64,000 nucleotides of DNA, taken from the NCBI GenBank assembly GCA_963728475.1, contig CAVSKL010000001.1:1116001-1180000 (forward strand), in the 5' to 3' direction. The notes under the pieces are model-generated. The model saw only the letters and a list, made by a program, of their open reading frames with translations, was not told the origin of the DNA and searched no databases. A program made the translations under genes and the position numbers. Positions 55,135 to 64,000 of the stretch are shown one piece after another. The first letter of the stretch is position 1; the number at the start of each line of letters is the position of its first letter. The stretch is from CAVSKL01 sp963728475 [NCBI: Candidatus Eiseniibacteriota bacterium] (GTDB lineage: Bacteria > Eisenbacteria > RBG-16-71-46 > JABDJR01).

Positions 55135-56655
55135 ATGAACCTGCATCGCCCACCCGTCCGTCAAGCCGCCCTCTTGAGCCTGGCCGCCCTCGCCGCCTTC
55201 ACCGGCGGGGCGTGGGCCTCGGGCGACTACGTGTCCGGGCAGATGGTGGTCAGCATGTACACCGGCTACCCCATCAGCGAGGTCAACGACAAGTACGCCA
55301 GCGTGACCCTGGGCGCCTATCCCGAGGCCGACCTCTACCTGATCACCGTGCCCTCGGGCTGGACCGAGGTGGAGTTTCAGGACTCCCTCCGCGCCGACTC
55401 CGACGTGGAGGAGGCCGAGGTCAACTACTACCAGGAGACGCCGGAGGCGATCCGGCAAATGGTGATCTCGGCCACCGGCGGAACCGTGACCGAATACGCG
55501 GATCAGCAGGCCGCCCTCCGGGTGGGGGTGGATGCCGCCCACACCCGGGCCACCGGGCTCGGGGTGACGGTGGCGATCCTGGACACCGGGCTCGACGTGA
55601 ACCACCCCGTCTTCGCGGAGCGGGTGAGCCCGGAGCGGTTCAACTTCCTCGACTACAACGATGACGTGACGGACACCGCCGACGGGATCGACGAGGACGG
55701 GGACGGGATGATCGACGAGGGGCACGGCCACGGCACCATGGTGGCGGGGATCGTCCACCTGGTCGCCCCCGACGCCACCATCCTCCCCATCCGGGTGCTG
55801 GACGACGAGGGGCACGGCGATTCGTACCACATCTCCAAAGGTATCCGGTACGCCCAGTTCCACGGCGCCCAGATCCTCAACATGAGCTTCGGGGTGCCGC
55901 GCCACATCTCCATGATCGCCCACGAGCTGGACGTGGTGACCGCGGCGGGGATGGTGGTGGTGGCGGGCGCCGGGAACGAGGATCGCTCGAGCCCGACCTA
56001 TTTTCCCGCCGACTACAGCAAGGCGATCATGGTCACCGCGCTCGACTCCGCCGACGTCAAGGCGAGCTTCGCCGACTACAACTCCAAGGTGTTCGTATCC
56101 GCTCCCGGGGACGGCATCCGGAGCGCTTTCCCCGGAGGGGGATGGGCCACCGGAAGCGGCTGCTCCTTCGCCACTCCCTTCGTCGCCGGCGAGGCGGCGC
56201 TTCTCATGAGCGTGGCCCCCGGCGCCACCAAGCAGCAGTGCGAGAACTGGATCGCCAACGCGGTGGCTCCCATCTATCAGCTTGCCGGGAATCAGCCCTA
56301 CGACGGCGACCTGGGCACCGGCCGGGTGGACCTGGCGGACGCCGTGGACCTGGCGACGGCGGTCTCGGGGGTTCCCGACGTCGGCCCGGCGCGGCCGCGG
56401 GTTCTCGCCGCCCCCAATCCCTCGCGAGGCCGGGTGGAGATCCGGATCCCCCGGGCGCCGGCGGGCCAGGCGGCCCGGGCGGAGATCTACGACGTCACCG
56501 GGCGGAGGATCCGTGAGATCGACGGGATCGCCTCGGGCCTGGTCTGGGACGGCCGGGACGCGGAAGGGCGCCCCGCCCCCGCCGGAACCTATTTCGCCCG
56601 CGTGCGGACCGCCTCCGGCGCCGAGGCCTCGGCGCGGATGGTGTTGATCCGCTAG
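55135..56655 (+). CDS. Secreted subtilisin-like serine protease with C-terminal FlgD-like tail
   Basis: 506 residues. Signal peptide, a short prodomain (about 25-105), then the S8 catalytic triad: D150 in AILDTGLDVNHP, H199 in GHGHGTMVAG and S344 in GCSFATPFVAG. The C-terminal 85 residues, with YDVTGRRIREIDG and LVWDGRDAEGRPAPAGTYFARV, match FlgD-Ig/T9SS sorting-like domains, implying surface attachment or type IX-like secretion. A TATACT hexamer at 55062-55067 lies 67 bp before the ATG. Divergent from the ECF/CHAT operon. Confidence 0.93.
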   Translation: MNLHRPPVRQAALLSLAALAAFTGGAWASGDYVSGQMVVSMYTGYPISEVNDKYASVTLGAYPEADLYLITVPSGWTEVEFQDSLRADSDVEEAEVNYYQETPEAIRQMVISATGGTVTEYADQQAALRVGVDAAHTRATGLGVTVAILDTGLDVNHPVFAERVSPERFNFLDYNDDVTDTADGIDEDGDGMIDEGHGHGTMVAGIVHLVAPDATILPIRVLDDEGHGDSYHISKGIRYAQFHGAQILNMSFGVPRHISMIAHELDVVTAAGMVVVAGAGNEDRSSPTYFPADYSKAIMVTALDSADVKASFADYNSKVFVSAPGDGIRSAFPGGGWATGSGCSFATPFVAGEAALLMSVAPGATKQQCENWIANAVAPIYQLAGNQPYDGDLGTGRVDLADAVDLATAVSGVPDVGPARPRVLAAPNPSRGRVEIRIPRAPAGQAARAEIYDVTGRRIREIDGIASGLVWDGRDAEGRPAPAGTYFARVRTASGAEASARMVLIR

Positions 56656-56818
56656 CGTCCACTTTCCCGGCCGCCCGTCGAAAAACCGGATCTGGCCGCG
56701 TTCGGAGCGCCGCCGCGCCCGGCGCCGGGCGCGACGGCGATGCGCTTGGGCCATCGCCTCCTCGTCGTTCCTGGATCCGCCGGCAAGAGCCGGTCGGGAC
56801 CGGTCTTTCGACGGGTGG

Positions 56819-57526
56819 CTAGTTCCCGGAAGGACCCCCGGGGCGCACGGTGTTGCCCGGTTCGAGCGCGGCCAGGGTCCGCAGGTTCCGCCCCACCCGC
56901 GCCGCCAGGAGCGCGGCCATCCCGCCCGCCGCCGCGATTCCCGCGATGTCGAACACGGTCATGCCGATCCCGAACAGGTTGAACGGGAGGCCTCGCGCCG
57001 CGAGCGCGGTGAGGTTGAGCCCGATCAGGAGAATCCGCGCCTCGGTCGGCCCCACCACCCCGTAGCCGTAGCGGAACTCCCCGAAGAGGTAGGTCTCCAG
57101 GTAGACGTTGATCGAGAGCACCAGGTACGCCACCACGATCGCGAGCGAGGTGCCGAGCAGCATGAAGGGCGAGAGTCCCATGCCCAGCCCGATGGCGAAG
57201 GTGGCGTAAGCGTCGGAGATGTGGTCGACGTAGAAGCCGTAACGCGGCCGCTCGATGTGGCGGACCCGGGCCAGGGTGCCGTCCAGGCTGTCCCCGAACC
57301 AGTGCGCCACCAGGGCCGCGTTCACCGCCCACAGCCAGGCCGGGTCGCGGTTGGAGAGCACGTACCCGGCCCCGATCGCGGTGGCGGCGGCCAGACCGAG
57401 GAGGGTGAGGTGGTCGGGCAGGACCCGGCCGGGGAGCTTCCGGGCCAGCCGGGGCAGCGCCCACTTCTCGAAGCGGGCGAGCACGAAGCCGGCGGTACGG
57501 GTGTGCTGGGCGGGCGTCTCGCTCAC
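56819..57526 (-). CDS. CDP-alcohol phosphatidyltransferase family protein
   Basis: 235 residues from GTG 57526. The CDP-OH-P motif D-x2-DG-x2-AR...G-x3-D-x3-D is seen as GDSLDGTLAR with GFYVDHISD downstream. Five or six TM helices. Family members make phospholipids or related head-group lipids at the inner membrane; substrate is not predictable. The minus-strand terminator at 57702-57726 lies upstream of it. Confidence 0.88.
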   Translation of the reverse strand: MSETPAQHTRTAGFVLARFEKWALPRLARKLPGRVLPDHLTLLGLAAATAIGAGYVLSNRDPAWLWAVNAALVAHWFGDSLDGTLARVRHIERPRYGFYVDHISDAYATFAIGLGMGLSPFMLLGTSLAIVVAYLVLSINVYLETYLFGEFRYGYGVVGPTEARILLIGLNLTALAARGLPFNLFGIGMTVFDIAGIAAAGGMAALLAARVGRNLRTLAALEPGNTVRPGGPSGN

Positions 57527-57696
57527 GGTGGGGTCATGGGAACCCGGAAGAGCGTCCCTTGGCAAGATGGAAGTCGGGACTGCCCGGGACGCGGCCCGGG
57601 CCTCCCGGTGGCGGCTCCATCCCCCCGGGGAGACCGCGGCGGGAGCGACCCCGCCAGGCCGGCGCCCGGCGAGGCCCAAGGGCCCCTCCGGTCAAA

Positions 57697-58060
57697 AATT
57701 TGGGGCACCCGGCTTTCGGGTGCCCCTACGGCGCCAGCAAGAGCGGGCTTGTATACTCTTGCGACGCGCGATCCCCCCCTCAGGGATGGGATTGGTTCCC
57801 TGGAGCGCGCCGCCGTCCGGGAACGAGCCAGACCTGTGTGGGAGGCATCCCTTAGGCCGAGCGGGCGCTTGCTTTGCATAACCCTGCGGACGTTGACGGT
57901 CCCAGGGAACCAGCCTGGACGGCTCCGAGTCGCGGAACCGAAGTCTTTGTCGCCTCGAACTCCCCCAACCCGCCTCGCCAGGAGGGCCGCGTGGGTGGTT
58001 CGCCCGGTGGCTGCCTCATCACCGAACGAACCACCCTGCCGGGGTTGGAGAGTAGCATTC
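57697..58060 (-). ncRNA. Candidate structured non-coding RNA, family not identified
   Basis: On the minus strand the region ends in a terminator with no minus-strand CDS for 1.4 kb upstream. Stems: GCGAC/GTCGC (57761-57765 with 57929-57933) enclosing GGTTCCCTGG/CCAGGGAACC (57794-57803 with 57902-57911); GGGTGGTTCG/CGAACCACCC (57993-58002 with 58027-58036) with inner CGGTG/CACCG; CCAACCC/GGGTTGG (57965-57971 with 58042-58048); and GCAAGAG/CTCTTGC near 57736-57762. I could not match hallmarks of tmRNA, RNase P, SRP or 6S RNA with confidence. The 5-prime end is unknown and could extend to about 58300. Confidence 0.4.
57702..57726 (-). terminator. Rho-independent terminator on the minus strand
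   Basis: Perfect 10-bp stem GGGGCACCCG / CGGGTGCCCC with a 5-nt loop; on the minus strand it is followed by AAATTTTTG, a good T-tract. Confidence 0.8.
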
Positions 58061-58434
58061 GCGGCTTTTTGGTGCGTCTGAAGCTTGCTTCCCTCTTCCG
58101 AGAGTCTCGCTGCTTCGATCACCCCACTACGCAACCTGTGTGCCACTTCCGGTCGGATTCGTGACACGGCTTGTAAATCATTACCCCAAAATCAGATGCG
58201 AAATTGGTGACGTTCCCGGTCGGCTTTCCTCCGAGGCCGGGGTCGGGAGGCGGGGTGGATACCCCGACCCCACAAAAAGTGCGGCCGCGAAGGTAACCAA
58301 TTGTTTTTCTTGGAATTAGCTCTGGGTACTTGCTACCCGCGACCGGTCGCGCGGGAATCGCCAAGTTAACTGTTTGAAGTGATCCCGCCTCGCGCCGCCG
58401 CTCCGGCGGCGGGAGGAGTTATCCTCCCTCCACC

Positions 58435-59106
58435 ATGCCCGACTGGAACGAGCTCTTCAAGGACGCCGCCAACGTGCTTCCCGACCCCGCGCCCCTGGCG
58501 ATGGAGCTGGCCGAGTCCGCTCCACCCCGATGGCGGGTGCTGGACCTGGGGTGCGGCGCGGGACGCCACCTTCTCCCCCTGGCCCGGGCCGGGCTCCGGC
58601 CGGTGGGGTTCGACCGCGCGCGCCGGGGCCTGGCCCGGAGCCGCGACCTGCTCGAGGACGCCGGATACGTTCCCGCCCTTGCCCTGGGCGACTTCCGCCG
58701 GCCGTTCCCGTTTCCCGACCGCGTGTTCGACGCGGTGCTCGCGGTCAAGTCGGTGAATCACGCGCTCCCGGAGGAGGCCGGAAACGCCTTTGCCGAGGTC
58801 ACGCGGGTGCTGCGTCCCGGGGGCCGGTTCGTGGGCACGGTCATCGCATCCTCCGACGCCCGGTTCGGGGACGGCCGCGAGGTCGCGGAGAACACCTTCG
58901 TCCACGATCGCCCCCCGGAGGCGGGGGTGGTCCACCACTACTTCACCGAAGCCGAACTCCGCGGGCTCCTGGCCGGGTGGAGCTTTCTGGACCTGTCCCT
59001 GGTCGAGCGGGTGGTCTCGCCCGGGGAGCCGGTCTTCGGAGCGTACCGTTTCCGCCCGGGGGTGGCGCCGGTCTTCCGGCACTGGAACTTCCGCGCCATC
59101 CGCTGA
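58435..59106 (+). CDS. SAM-dependent class I methyltransferase
   Basis: 223 residues. SAM-binding motif I VLDLGCGAGRHLLPLA, acidic FDRARRG, and motif IV-like FDAVLAVKSVNHALP with RVLRPGGRFVGTV. Substrate unknown. TATCCT at 58420-58425 is nine bases from the ATG with no ribosome-binding site between, so the mRNA may be leaderless. It is convergent with the ferritin-like gene. Confidence 0.88.
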   Translation: MPDWNELFKDAANVLPDPAPLAMELAESAPPRWRVLDLGCGAGRHLLPLARAGLRPVGFDRARRGLARSRDLLEDAGYVPALALGDFRRPFPFPDRVFDAVLAVKSVNHALPEEAGNAFAEVTRVLRPGGRFVGTVIASSDARFGDGREVAENTFVHDRPPEAGVVHHYFTEAELRGLLAGWSFLDLSLVERVVSPGEPVFGAYRFRPGVAPVFRHWNFRAIR

Positions 59107-59133
59107 CCGGGCCTCGGGAGGATGCGGAGCGGT

Positions 59134-59676
59134 TCAGGCCTTCGTCTGCATCCTCTGGAGCAGGTTCACCAGGTCGTCGGCGTGCTCCTCCTCCTGCTTG
59201 AGGATGTCCTCGATCAGCCGCCGGGTGGTGGGATCGTCGTCGTCGAGCCAGCGCGCCACCTCGCCATAGGTCTCGATGGCGATGCGCTCGGCCACCAGGT
59301 CCTCGCGGATCATCTCCTCCAGCGAGTTCCCCTCCTCGTAGTCGGCGTGGGATCGGTCACAGAGGCCCTTGGGGTTGAAGTCGGGGGCCCCGCCGAGCTG
59401 GACGATGCGCCCGGCCACCCAGTCGGCGTGCTGCTGTTCCTGGCCGGCGTGCTCCAGGAACTCCGCCGCCACCGGGCCGCTCTCGATCCCCGTCGCCATG
59501 TAGTAGTGCCGCTTGTAGCGGAGGGTGCAGACGATCTCGGTGGCCAGGACCTCGTTCAACACCTGGATGACCTGGTCGAGGTCGCCCTTGTACCTGCCGA
59601 CCACCGCCCCCTTCTCCATGTGCTGGCGGGCGCGGGAGCGGATCGATTCCATGTCCAAGACGAATTTTCCGGGCAT
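59134..59676 (-). CDS. Bacterioferritin/ferritin-like di-iron protein
   Basis: 180 residues forming a four-helix bundle. Ferroxidase-type residues occur in order: E in VLATEIVCTLRYKRHYY, EHAGQEQQHADW, E in EDLVAERIAIETYGEV and KQEEEHADDL. Similar to bacterioferritin-type proteins of iron storage or peroxide defence. ATG 59676 follows AGGAGG 11 bases upstream; an earlier Met (MDSSQEDLSP) is an alternative start. Confidence 0.85.
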   Translation of the reverse strand: MPGKFVLDMESIRSRARQHMEKGAVVGRYKGDLDQVIQVLNEVLATEIVCTLRYKRHYYMATGIESGPVAAEFLEHAGQEQQHADWVAGRIVQLGGAPDFNPKGLCDRSHADYEEGNSLEEMIREDLVAERIAIETYGEVARWLDDDDPTTRRLIEDILKQEEEHADDLVNLLQRMQTKA

Positions 59677-60085
59677 AGGGGATAAGTCCTCCTGCGATGA
59701 GTCCATGACGATCGCGACCGGGAACGAACCGGAAAGCGGAGCTTTCATGGTAACGCGGGGGGCGGGGTGGAAGCCAGGGCCCCGCGGGAGCCCCGGTTTC
59801 GTTTCGGATCGAAGCGATGTTGCCGAATGGAACAGCCGATCCGCTTCATCTTGAATCAAGGGGCTTGGAGGCGGCCTGTCGCAGATTGGACCGCGGCGCT
59901 TGACCTTGTCTAACGCGTTGTTTACCATTGAATTGTGAAGCCGGACAGGCGCCGGGGCTCCTTGGCACGTTGCCTGCACATATAGGTGGGCGACGGTTTG
60001 AAGCGCGACGGCGAGACGCGCGAGACTCGAGGACCCAACAAATCAAACTCGCCCGGGCGAGCGCCCGGGAACGGAGGTGGCAGAC
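59677..60085. other. Intergenic region with hsp20 promoters
   Basis: 409 bp, no gene. Two promoter candidates point to hsp20: a sigma54-like site at 59963-59978 and a sigma70-like TTGACC (59900-59905), 17-bp spacer, TACCAT (59923-59928). Confidence 0.6.
59963..59978 (+). promoter_or_regulatory. Sigma54-like promoter before hsp20
   Basis: TTGGCACGTTGCCTGCA matches TGGCACG-N4-TTGCA at all but one key base, and the GG and GC doublets (59964-59965, 59976-59977) are separated by the required 10 bp. Confidence 0.5.
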
Positions 60086-60526
60086 ATGGCGCTTGTACGC
60101 TGGAGACCGATGAGCGATCTGGTCAGCATCCAGGACGAGATCAACCGGGCTTTCGACGAGGTCTGGCGGGGTGGCCGGCCGGCCGGGGCGGCCCCTCGCG
60201 GCTGGTATCCCGCGGTGGATCTCAAGGAGAACGAGAGCGAGTTCAAGCTGGTGGCCGAACTCCCGGGCCTGAAGCGGGACGACGTCAGGATCTCCCTCAC
60301 CGACAACGTCATCACCCTGCGGGGCGAGAAGCGGGCGGAACGGGAGAGCGACAACGACAACTGGCACCAGATCGAGCGGAGCTACGGGACGTTCGAGCGG
60401 AGCTTCCAGCTCGGCTGCCCGGTGGACACGGACAAGATCAAGGCCCGGTTCGAGGACGGCGTCCTCACCGTGGTGCTTCCCAAGTCCGAGGAGTCCAGGC
60501 CCCGCGAGATCGACATCGACGTGTAA
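60086..60526 (+). CDS. Hsp20 family small heat-shock protein
   Basis: 146 residues from ATG 60086 (GGAGG eight bases upstream; GTG 60077 is the alternative). Alpha-crystallin domain from about 48 with FKLVAELPGLKRDDVRISL and GVLTVVLPKSEE; short N-terminal region. A cytoplasmic holdase that keeps unfolded proteins soluble for DnaK, encoded 125 bp downstream. Confidence 0.93.
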   Translation: MALVRWRPMSDLVSIQDEINRAFDEVWRGGRPAGAAPRGWYPAVDLKENESEFKLVAELPGLKRDDVRISLTDNVITLRGEKRAERESDNDNWHQIERSYGTFERSFQLGCPVDTDKIKARFEDGVLTVVLPKSEESRPREIDIDV

Positions 60527-60651
60527 CTTCGAACCGCGACCGGGGAGGTCCGTGCGGATCCCCCCGGAGGCGGTTGGTGGCGGGTTGCGGCGCGGCAACG
60601 ACCGAGGAGCCGGGCCCGTCTCATATGTCAGCAAAGGCAGGGTGATTCAGC

Positions 60652-62580
60652 ATGGGAAAGATCATTGGAATCGATCTCGGGACCACCAACTCCTGCGTCG
60701 CGGTCATGGAAGGCGGCGAGCCGGTGGTCATCCCCAATTCGGAGGGTGGCCGGACCACGCCCTCGGTGGTGGCGTTCACCAAGAACGGTGAGCGGCTGGT
60801 GGGCCAGGTGGCGAAGCGCCAGGCCATCACCAATCCCCGCAACACCATCTTCTCGATCAAGAGATTCATGGGCCGCGCGCACAGCGAGGTCGAGTCCGAG
60901 GAGAAGATGGTGCCGTATGCGATCGTGCCGCACGGGAGCGGCCAGGTCTCGGTGGACGTGGGGGACAAGGAATACACCCCGCCCGAGATCTCGGCCATGA
61001 TCCTCCAGAAGATGAAGCAGACCGCGGAGGACTACCTCGGTCAGCCGGTGACCGAGGCCATCGTCACCGTTCCCGCCTACTTCAACGATTCGCAGCGGCA
61101 GGCCACCAAGGACGCCGGCCGGATCGCCGGACTCGACGTGAAGCGCATCATCAACGAGCCCACCGCGGCCGCGCTCGCCTACGGCCTGGACAAGAAGAAG
61201 AAGGACGAAAAGATCGCGGTCTACGACCTGGGCGGCGGGACCTTCGACATCTCCATCCTCGAGATCGGGGACGGGGTGTTCGAGGTGAAGTCGACCAACG
61301 GCGACACCCACTTGGGCGGGGACGACTTCGACCAGCGGGTCATCAACTGGCTGGTCGAGGAGTTCAAGAAGCAGGAGGGAATCGACCTCAGCAAGGATCC
61401 GATGGCGCTGCAGCGGCTCAAGGAGGCGGCGGAGAAGGCCAAGATCGAGCTGAGTTCGACGCAGCAGACCGACGTCAACCTGCCCTTCATCACCGCGGAC
61501 CAGAACGGTCCCAAGCACCTGAACGTGAACCTCAGCCGGTCCAAGTTCGAGCAGCTGGTGGACGATCTGGTGCAGCGCACGGTCGAGCCCTGCAAGAAGG
61601 CCATCGCCGACGCCGGGCTCAAGACCAGCGAGATCGACGAGGTGGTGCTGGTGGGCGGATCCACCCGCATGCCCAAGGTCCAGGCGCTGGTGAAGGAGCT
61701 GTTCGGGCGCGACCCCCACAAGGGGATCAACCCGGACGAGGTGGTGGCGGTGGGCGCCGCCATCCAGGGCGGCGTCCTCTCCGGCGACGTGAAGGACGTG
61801 CTGCTGCTGGACGTGACCCCGCTCTCCCTGGGGATCGAGACCCTGGGCGGGGTGATGACCAAGCTCATCGAGCGCAACACCACCATCCCCACCAAGCGGA
61901 CGGAGGTGTTTTCGACCGCGTCCGACAACCAGACCGCGGTGGACATCAAGGTGTTCCAGGGCGAGCGCCCCATGGCCGGGGACAACAAGCTCATCGGCTC
62001 GTTCCAGCTGGTGGGCATTCCCCCCGCGCCGCGCGGGGTGCCGCAGGTCGAGGTCACCTTCGACATCGACGCCAACGGCATCCTGAACGTCTCCGCACGC
62101 GACAAGGCCACCGGCAAGGAGCAGAGCATCAAGATCCAGGCCTCCTCGGGCCTGTCCGAGGACGAGATCAAGAAGATGGTGAAGGAAGCCGAGGCCAACG
62201 CCGGCGAGGACCAGAAGCGCCGCGAGGAGGTGGAGGCCCGGAATCGGGCCGAGTCGCTCACCTACGAGGTGGAAAAGCAGCTCAAGGAGAACGGCGACAA
62301 GATCGACGCCGAGACCAAGGCCAAGGTCGAAGCCGCGGTGGGACGGGTGCGCGAGGCGCTCAAAGGCGCCGACGTGGGCGAGATCAAGTCCTCCACCGAG
62401 GCCCTCCAGGAGGTGTTCAGCACCGCCGCGCAGAAGATGTACCAGGCGGCCTCGGGCGAGCAAGGCGGCCCGCAGGGTGAAGGCGGCCCGCAGGGCGAGG
62501 GGGGCGCCGGTCCTCAGGGCGGCGGGTCCGGCGGCAAGAAGGGGTCGGTGGACGCCGACTTCGAGGTGGTCGAGGACTGA
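60652..62580 (+). CDS. dnaK: Chaperone DnaK (Hsp70)
   Basis: 642 residues, full length. [48 protein letters not shown] and [11 protein letters not shown] of the ATPase domain, then the substrate-binding domain ([17 protein letters not shown]) and a Gly-rich tail. ATP-dependent chaperone; first of dnaK-DUF1844-grpE-dnaJ, a complete Hsp70 set. Confidence 0.97.
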   Translation: MGKIIGIDLGTTNSCVAVMEGGEPVVIPNSEGGRTTPSVVAFTKNGERLVGQVAKRQAITNPRNTIFSIKRFMGRAHSEVESEEKMVPYAIVPHGSGQVSVDVGDKEYTPPEISAMILQKMKQTAEDYLGQPVTEAIVTVPAYFNDSQRQATKDAGRIAGLDVKRIINEPTAAALAYGLDKKKKDEKIAVYDLGGGTFDISILEIGDGVFEVKSTNGDTHLGGDDFDQRVINWLVEEFKKQEGIDLSKDPMALQRLKEAAEKAKIELSSTQQTDVNLPFITADQNGPKHLNVNLSRSKFEQLVDDLVQRTVEPCKKAIADAGLKTSEIDEVVLVGGSTRMPKVQALVKELFGRDPHKGINPDEVVAVGAAIQGGVLSGDVKDVLLLDVTPLSLGIETLGGVMTKLIERNTTIPTKRTEVFSTASDNQTAVDIKVFQGERPMAGDNKLIGSFQLVGIPPAPRGVPQVEVTFDIDANGILNVSARDKATGKEQSIKIQASSGLSEDEIKKMVKEAEANAGEDQKRREEVEARNRAESLTYEVEKQLKENGDKIDAETKAKVEAAVGRVREALKGADVGEIKSSTEALQEVFSTAAQKMYQAASGEQGGPQGEGGPQGEGGAGPQGGGSGGKKGSVDADFEVVED

Positions 62581-62705
62581 CGGTCCCGGCCCCGCGCCCG
62601 AACGTTTCATTCGACCGGCCGAACGGGGAGGGGGCACCCGGCCCTCTCCCCTTCGCCTGCCGGAGCGCCGGGCCGGCGAGCCGGGGAAACCGGGAGGAGG
62701 TGGCG

Positions 62706-63074
62706 ATGAGCGAGGAGTTCCAGACCGGGCGTCTCATTCCCTATCTGGTGGAGACGTTCCGCTACCAGGCGTGGATCGCCATGGGCAAGGTCGCCAACCC
62801 GGTCACCGAAAGGGTCGAACGGGAGATGGCGGTGGCCCGGATCATGATCGACATGCTTGCCGAGCTGGACACCCGTACCGAGGGGAAACGCAGCCCGGAC
62901 GAGAACCGCCTGCTGCAGGGCGCCCTCACCGACCTCAGACTCAATTATCTGGACGAGATGAAGAAATCACCGGAACGGGCGGCCGCGGCCGGTCCGAAGG
63001 CGCCCGGCGCCCCCGCCGAGGCCTCGGAAGCCGGTGCCGGAGACTCGCAATCGAGCGAGACGGAGCGATCATGA
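62706..63074 (+). CDS. DUF1844 family protein
   Basis: 122 residues from ATG 62706 (GGGAGGAGG upstream; GTG 62700 alternative). The family pattern is seen in YLVETFRYQAWIAMGKVANP, ARIMIDMLAELDTRTEGKR and NRLLQGALTDLRLNYL. Role unknown; the gene is inserted between dnaK and grpE and overlaps grpE by 4 bp, so a link to the chaperone system is likely here. Ala/Pro-rich tail. Confidence 0.85.
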   Translation: MSEEFQTGRLIPYLVETFRYQAWIAMGKVANPVTERVEREMAVARIMIDMLAELDTRTEGKRSPDENRLLQGALTDLRLNYLDEMKKSPERAAAAGPKAPGAPAEASEAGAGDSQSSETERS

Positions 63075-63682
63075 CCAAACGACCGAAGAGCTACGACATT
63101 CCCATCGAGGACGCCCGGCGCCGCCCCGGCCCCGGGCCGGGAGGGGAGGCCGGGCGCGAAGGTGATCCGGCGCGCGGCGCGGACGGCCCCCGGGCGCTGG
63201 AGCCCGAGGGCCCCCCGGTGGAGGAGGACGTCGCCGCCCAGGTGGGAAGCGAGGGCTCCTACCAGGAGGCGATCGACCACCTCCGGCGGCTCCAGGCCGA
63301 GTTCGCCAACTACCGCCGGCGCACCGAGCGGGAGCGTATGGACACCGCGGCCTGGGCTCAGAGCGGGCTGGTGGAGAAGCTGCTGCCGGTCCTGGACGAT
63401 TTCGACCGGGCGGTGGCCTCGCTCCAGAAGGAGGAGGATCCGCACCTCACCGGGTTCGCGATGATCCGCGAGAAGCTCTTCCGCACCCTGGCCGACGCGG
63501 GTCTGGAGCGCGTTCCCTCCGAGGGCGAGACGTTCGATCCCGGGGTCCACGAGGCGCTCATGACCCAGCCGGTGGAGCCGGGCCGGGTGGGAACGGTTCT
63601 CCTGGAGTTCGAGCCCGGCTATTCCTTCAAGGGTAAGCTGGTGCGGCCGGCGCGGGTCCAGGTGGGGGTGGCGGCCGAGTGA
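63071..63682 (+). CDS. grpE: Nucleotide exchange factor GrpE
   Basis: 203 residues. Disordered acidic N-terminus (1-70), long coiled coil with HLRRLQAEFANYRRRTERER, then the beta domain with FDPGVHEALMTQP and YSFKGKLVRPARVQV. It exchanges ADP for ATP on DnaK. ATG 63071 overlaps the DUF1844 stop. Confidence 0.95.
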   Translation: MTKRPKSYDIPIEDARRRPGPGPGGEAGREGDPARGADGPRALEPEGPPVEEDVAAQVGSEGSYQEAIDHLRRLQAEFANYRRRTERERMDTAAWAQSGLVEKLLPVLDDFDRAVASLQKEEDPHLTGFAMIREKLFRTLADAGLERVPSEGETFDPGVHEALMTQPVEPGRVGTVLLEFEPGYSFKGKLVRPARVQVGVAAE

Positions 63683-63784
63683 TGCGGACAGGCACCCTCC
63701 TCCGCGCGCTATGCTTCAGGAACGAATCGCCGGCCCCCCGCCGGCCCCGGACGGGGCCGCGGGCGGGCTGAGAGCCAAGGAATC

Positions 63785-64000
63785 ATGCAGGCCAAGGACT
63801 ACTACCGGATCCTCGGGGTGTCGGAGACGGCGACCCATGAGGAGATCAAGAAGGCGTATCGCAAGATCGCCCGGGAGAGCCACCCGGACCGCAATCCGGG
63901 CGACAAGGCCGCCGAGGACCGCTTCAAGGAAGCGAGCGAGGCCTACGACATCCTGGGCGACAAGGAGAAGCGCGCCAAGTTCGACGCCCTACGCAAGTAC
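63785..64000 (+). CDS. dnaJ: DnaJ-family co-chaperone, N-terminal J domain (cut by window edge)
   Basis: 72 residues of the J domain are present, with [17 protein letters not shown] at 33-35 and [21 protein letters not shown]. The rest lies beyond the window, so DnaJ against CbpA type cannot be decided, but gene order suggests DnaJ. It stimulates DnaK ATPase. Confidence 0.9.
   Translation, partial: MQAKDYYRILGVSETATHEEIKKAYRKIARESHPDRNPGDKAAEDRFKEASEAYDILGDKEKRAKFDALRKY

Larger units (their letters stand above)
57527..58434. other. Gene-free 900-bp region of lower GC with extensive structure
   Basis: No credible protein. Contains a minus-strand terminator (57702-57726), a nested set of long inverted repeats between 57761 and 58048, and an AT-richer part (58170-58380) with further palindromes, including GCGACCGGTCGC (58339-58350) and GGGTA-CTTGC-TACCC (58324-58338). 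See the ncRNA candidate entry. Confidence 0.6.

Noticed and set aside
57761-57935. 6S RNA on the plus strand, starting from a TATACT hexamer at 57752
   Set aside because: Size and closing stem fit loosely, but the only good terminator is on the minus strand and no 6S-type bubble sequence could be confirmed.
57523-58167. A 214-residue minus-strand protein across the structured region
   Set aside because: No domain or signal is recognisable, the frame runs through the terminator hairpin, and composition is that of structured RNA rather than coding sequence.

Overview
The window is a high-GC (about 70% by eye, not counted) bacterial chromosome segment with dense, mostly operonic genes, many GTG starts and many 4-bp ATGA/GTGA overlaps. 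Outer-membrane beta-barrels, lipoboxes and a subtilase with a FlgD/T9SS-like C-terminal tail point to a Gram-negative (diderm) organism from a deep, poorly cultured lineage. Candidatus Eisenbacteria or another FCB-related or delta-like phylum would fit, but this is inference. There are no rRNA or tRNA genes, phage genes, transposases or CRISPR arrays that I can support.

Layout. 0-7.7 kb (minus strand): partial DMT transporter, PhzF-like isomerase, aldo/keto reductase, then a repeat-rich 1.3-kb gap and a YhaN/YhaO-type (SbcC/SbcD-like) pair. 8-14 kb: HhH protein, lipoprotein, membrane protein plus phosphatase-superfamily enzyme, alpha-amylase family enzyme, arylamine N-acetyltransferase. 14-21 kb: an iron module: Fur, FeoB, a Cys-rich peptide, a DtxR-FeoA fusion, then an outer-membrane porin, an FMN-binding lumenal protein, a four-TM protein and ApbE. 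The same palindrome (TGAGA-N5-TCTCA) precedes both fur and the porin. 21-35 kb: galE, a Cys-cluster protein, priA, a TPR lipoprotein, and the conserved block rho-rpmE-DUF1385-prfA-prmC, followed by an Ig-like lipoprotein, murA and selB.

35-42 kb: selB, an ECF sigma and anti-sigma pair, then an operon whose first gene has an in-frame TGA in a UxxC redox motif followed by a SECIS-like hairpin. I read this as a selenoprotein that ordinary gene calling would split. 42-45.5 kb: a spondin-domain protein and a large Fn3/beta-helix protein bracketed by copies of a 63-nt structured repeat that also occurs twice at 2.8-3.3 kb. 45.5-49.3 kb: acyl-CoA carboxylase beta, thiolase and a reductase-like SDR. 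49.6-56.7 kb: two tandem barrel proteins, an ECF sigma/zinc-finger/CHAT-TPR operon, and a divergent subtilase. 57.5-58.4 kb: a 900-bp lower-GC, structured, gene-free stretch ending in a minus-strand terminator, probably an unidentified non-coding RNA. 58.4-64 kb: methyltransferase, ferritin-like protein, hsp20, dnaK, DUF1844, grpE and the start of dnaJ.

The most notable items are the selenoprotein with its linked selB, the five-copy 63-nt structured repeat family, the putative Fur-controlled flavinylated electron-transfer module, the CHAT gene without a canonical start codon, and the unassigned structured RNA region.
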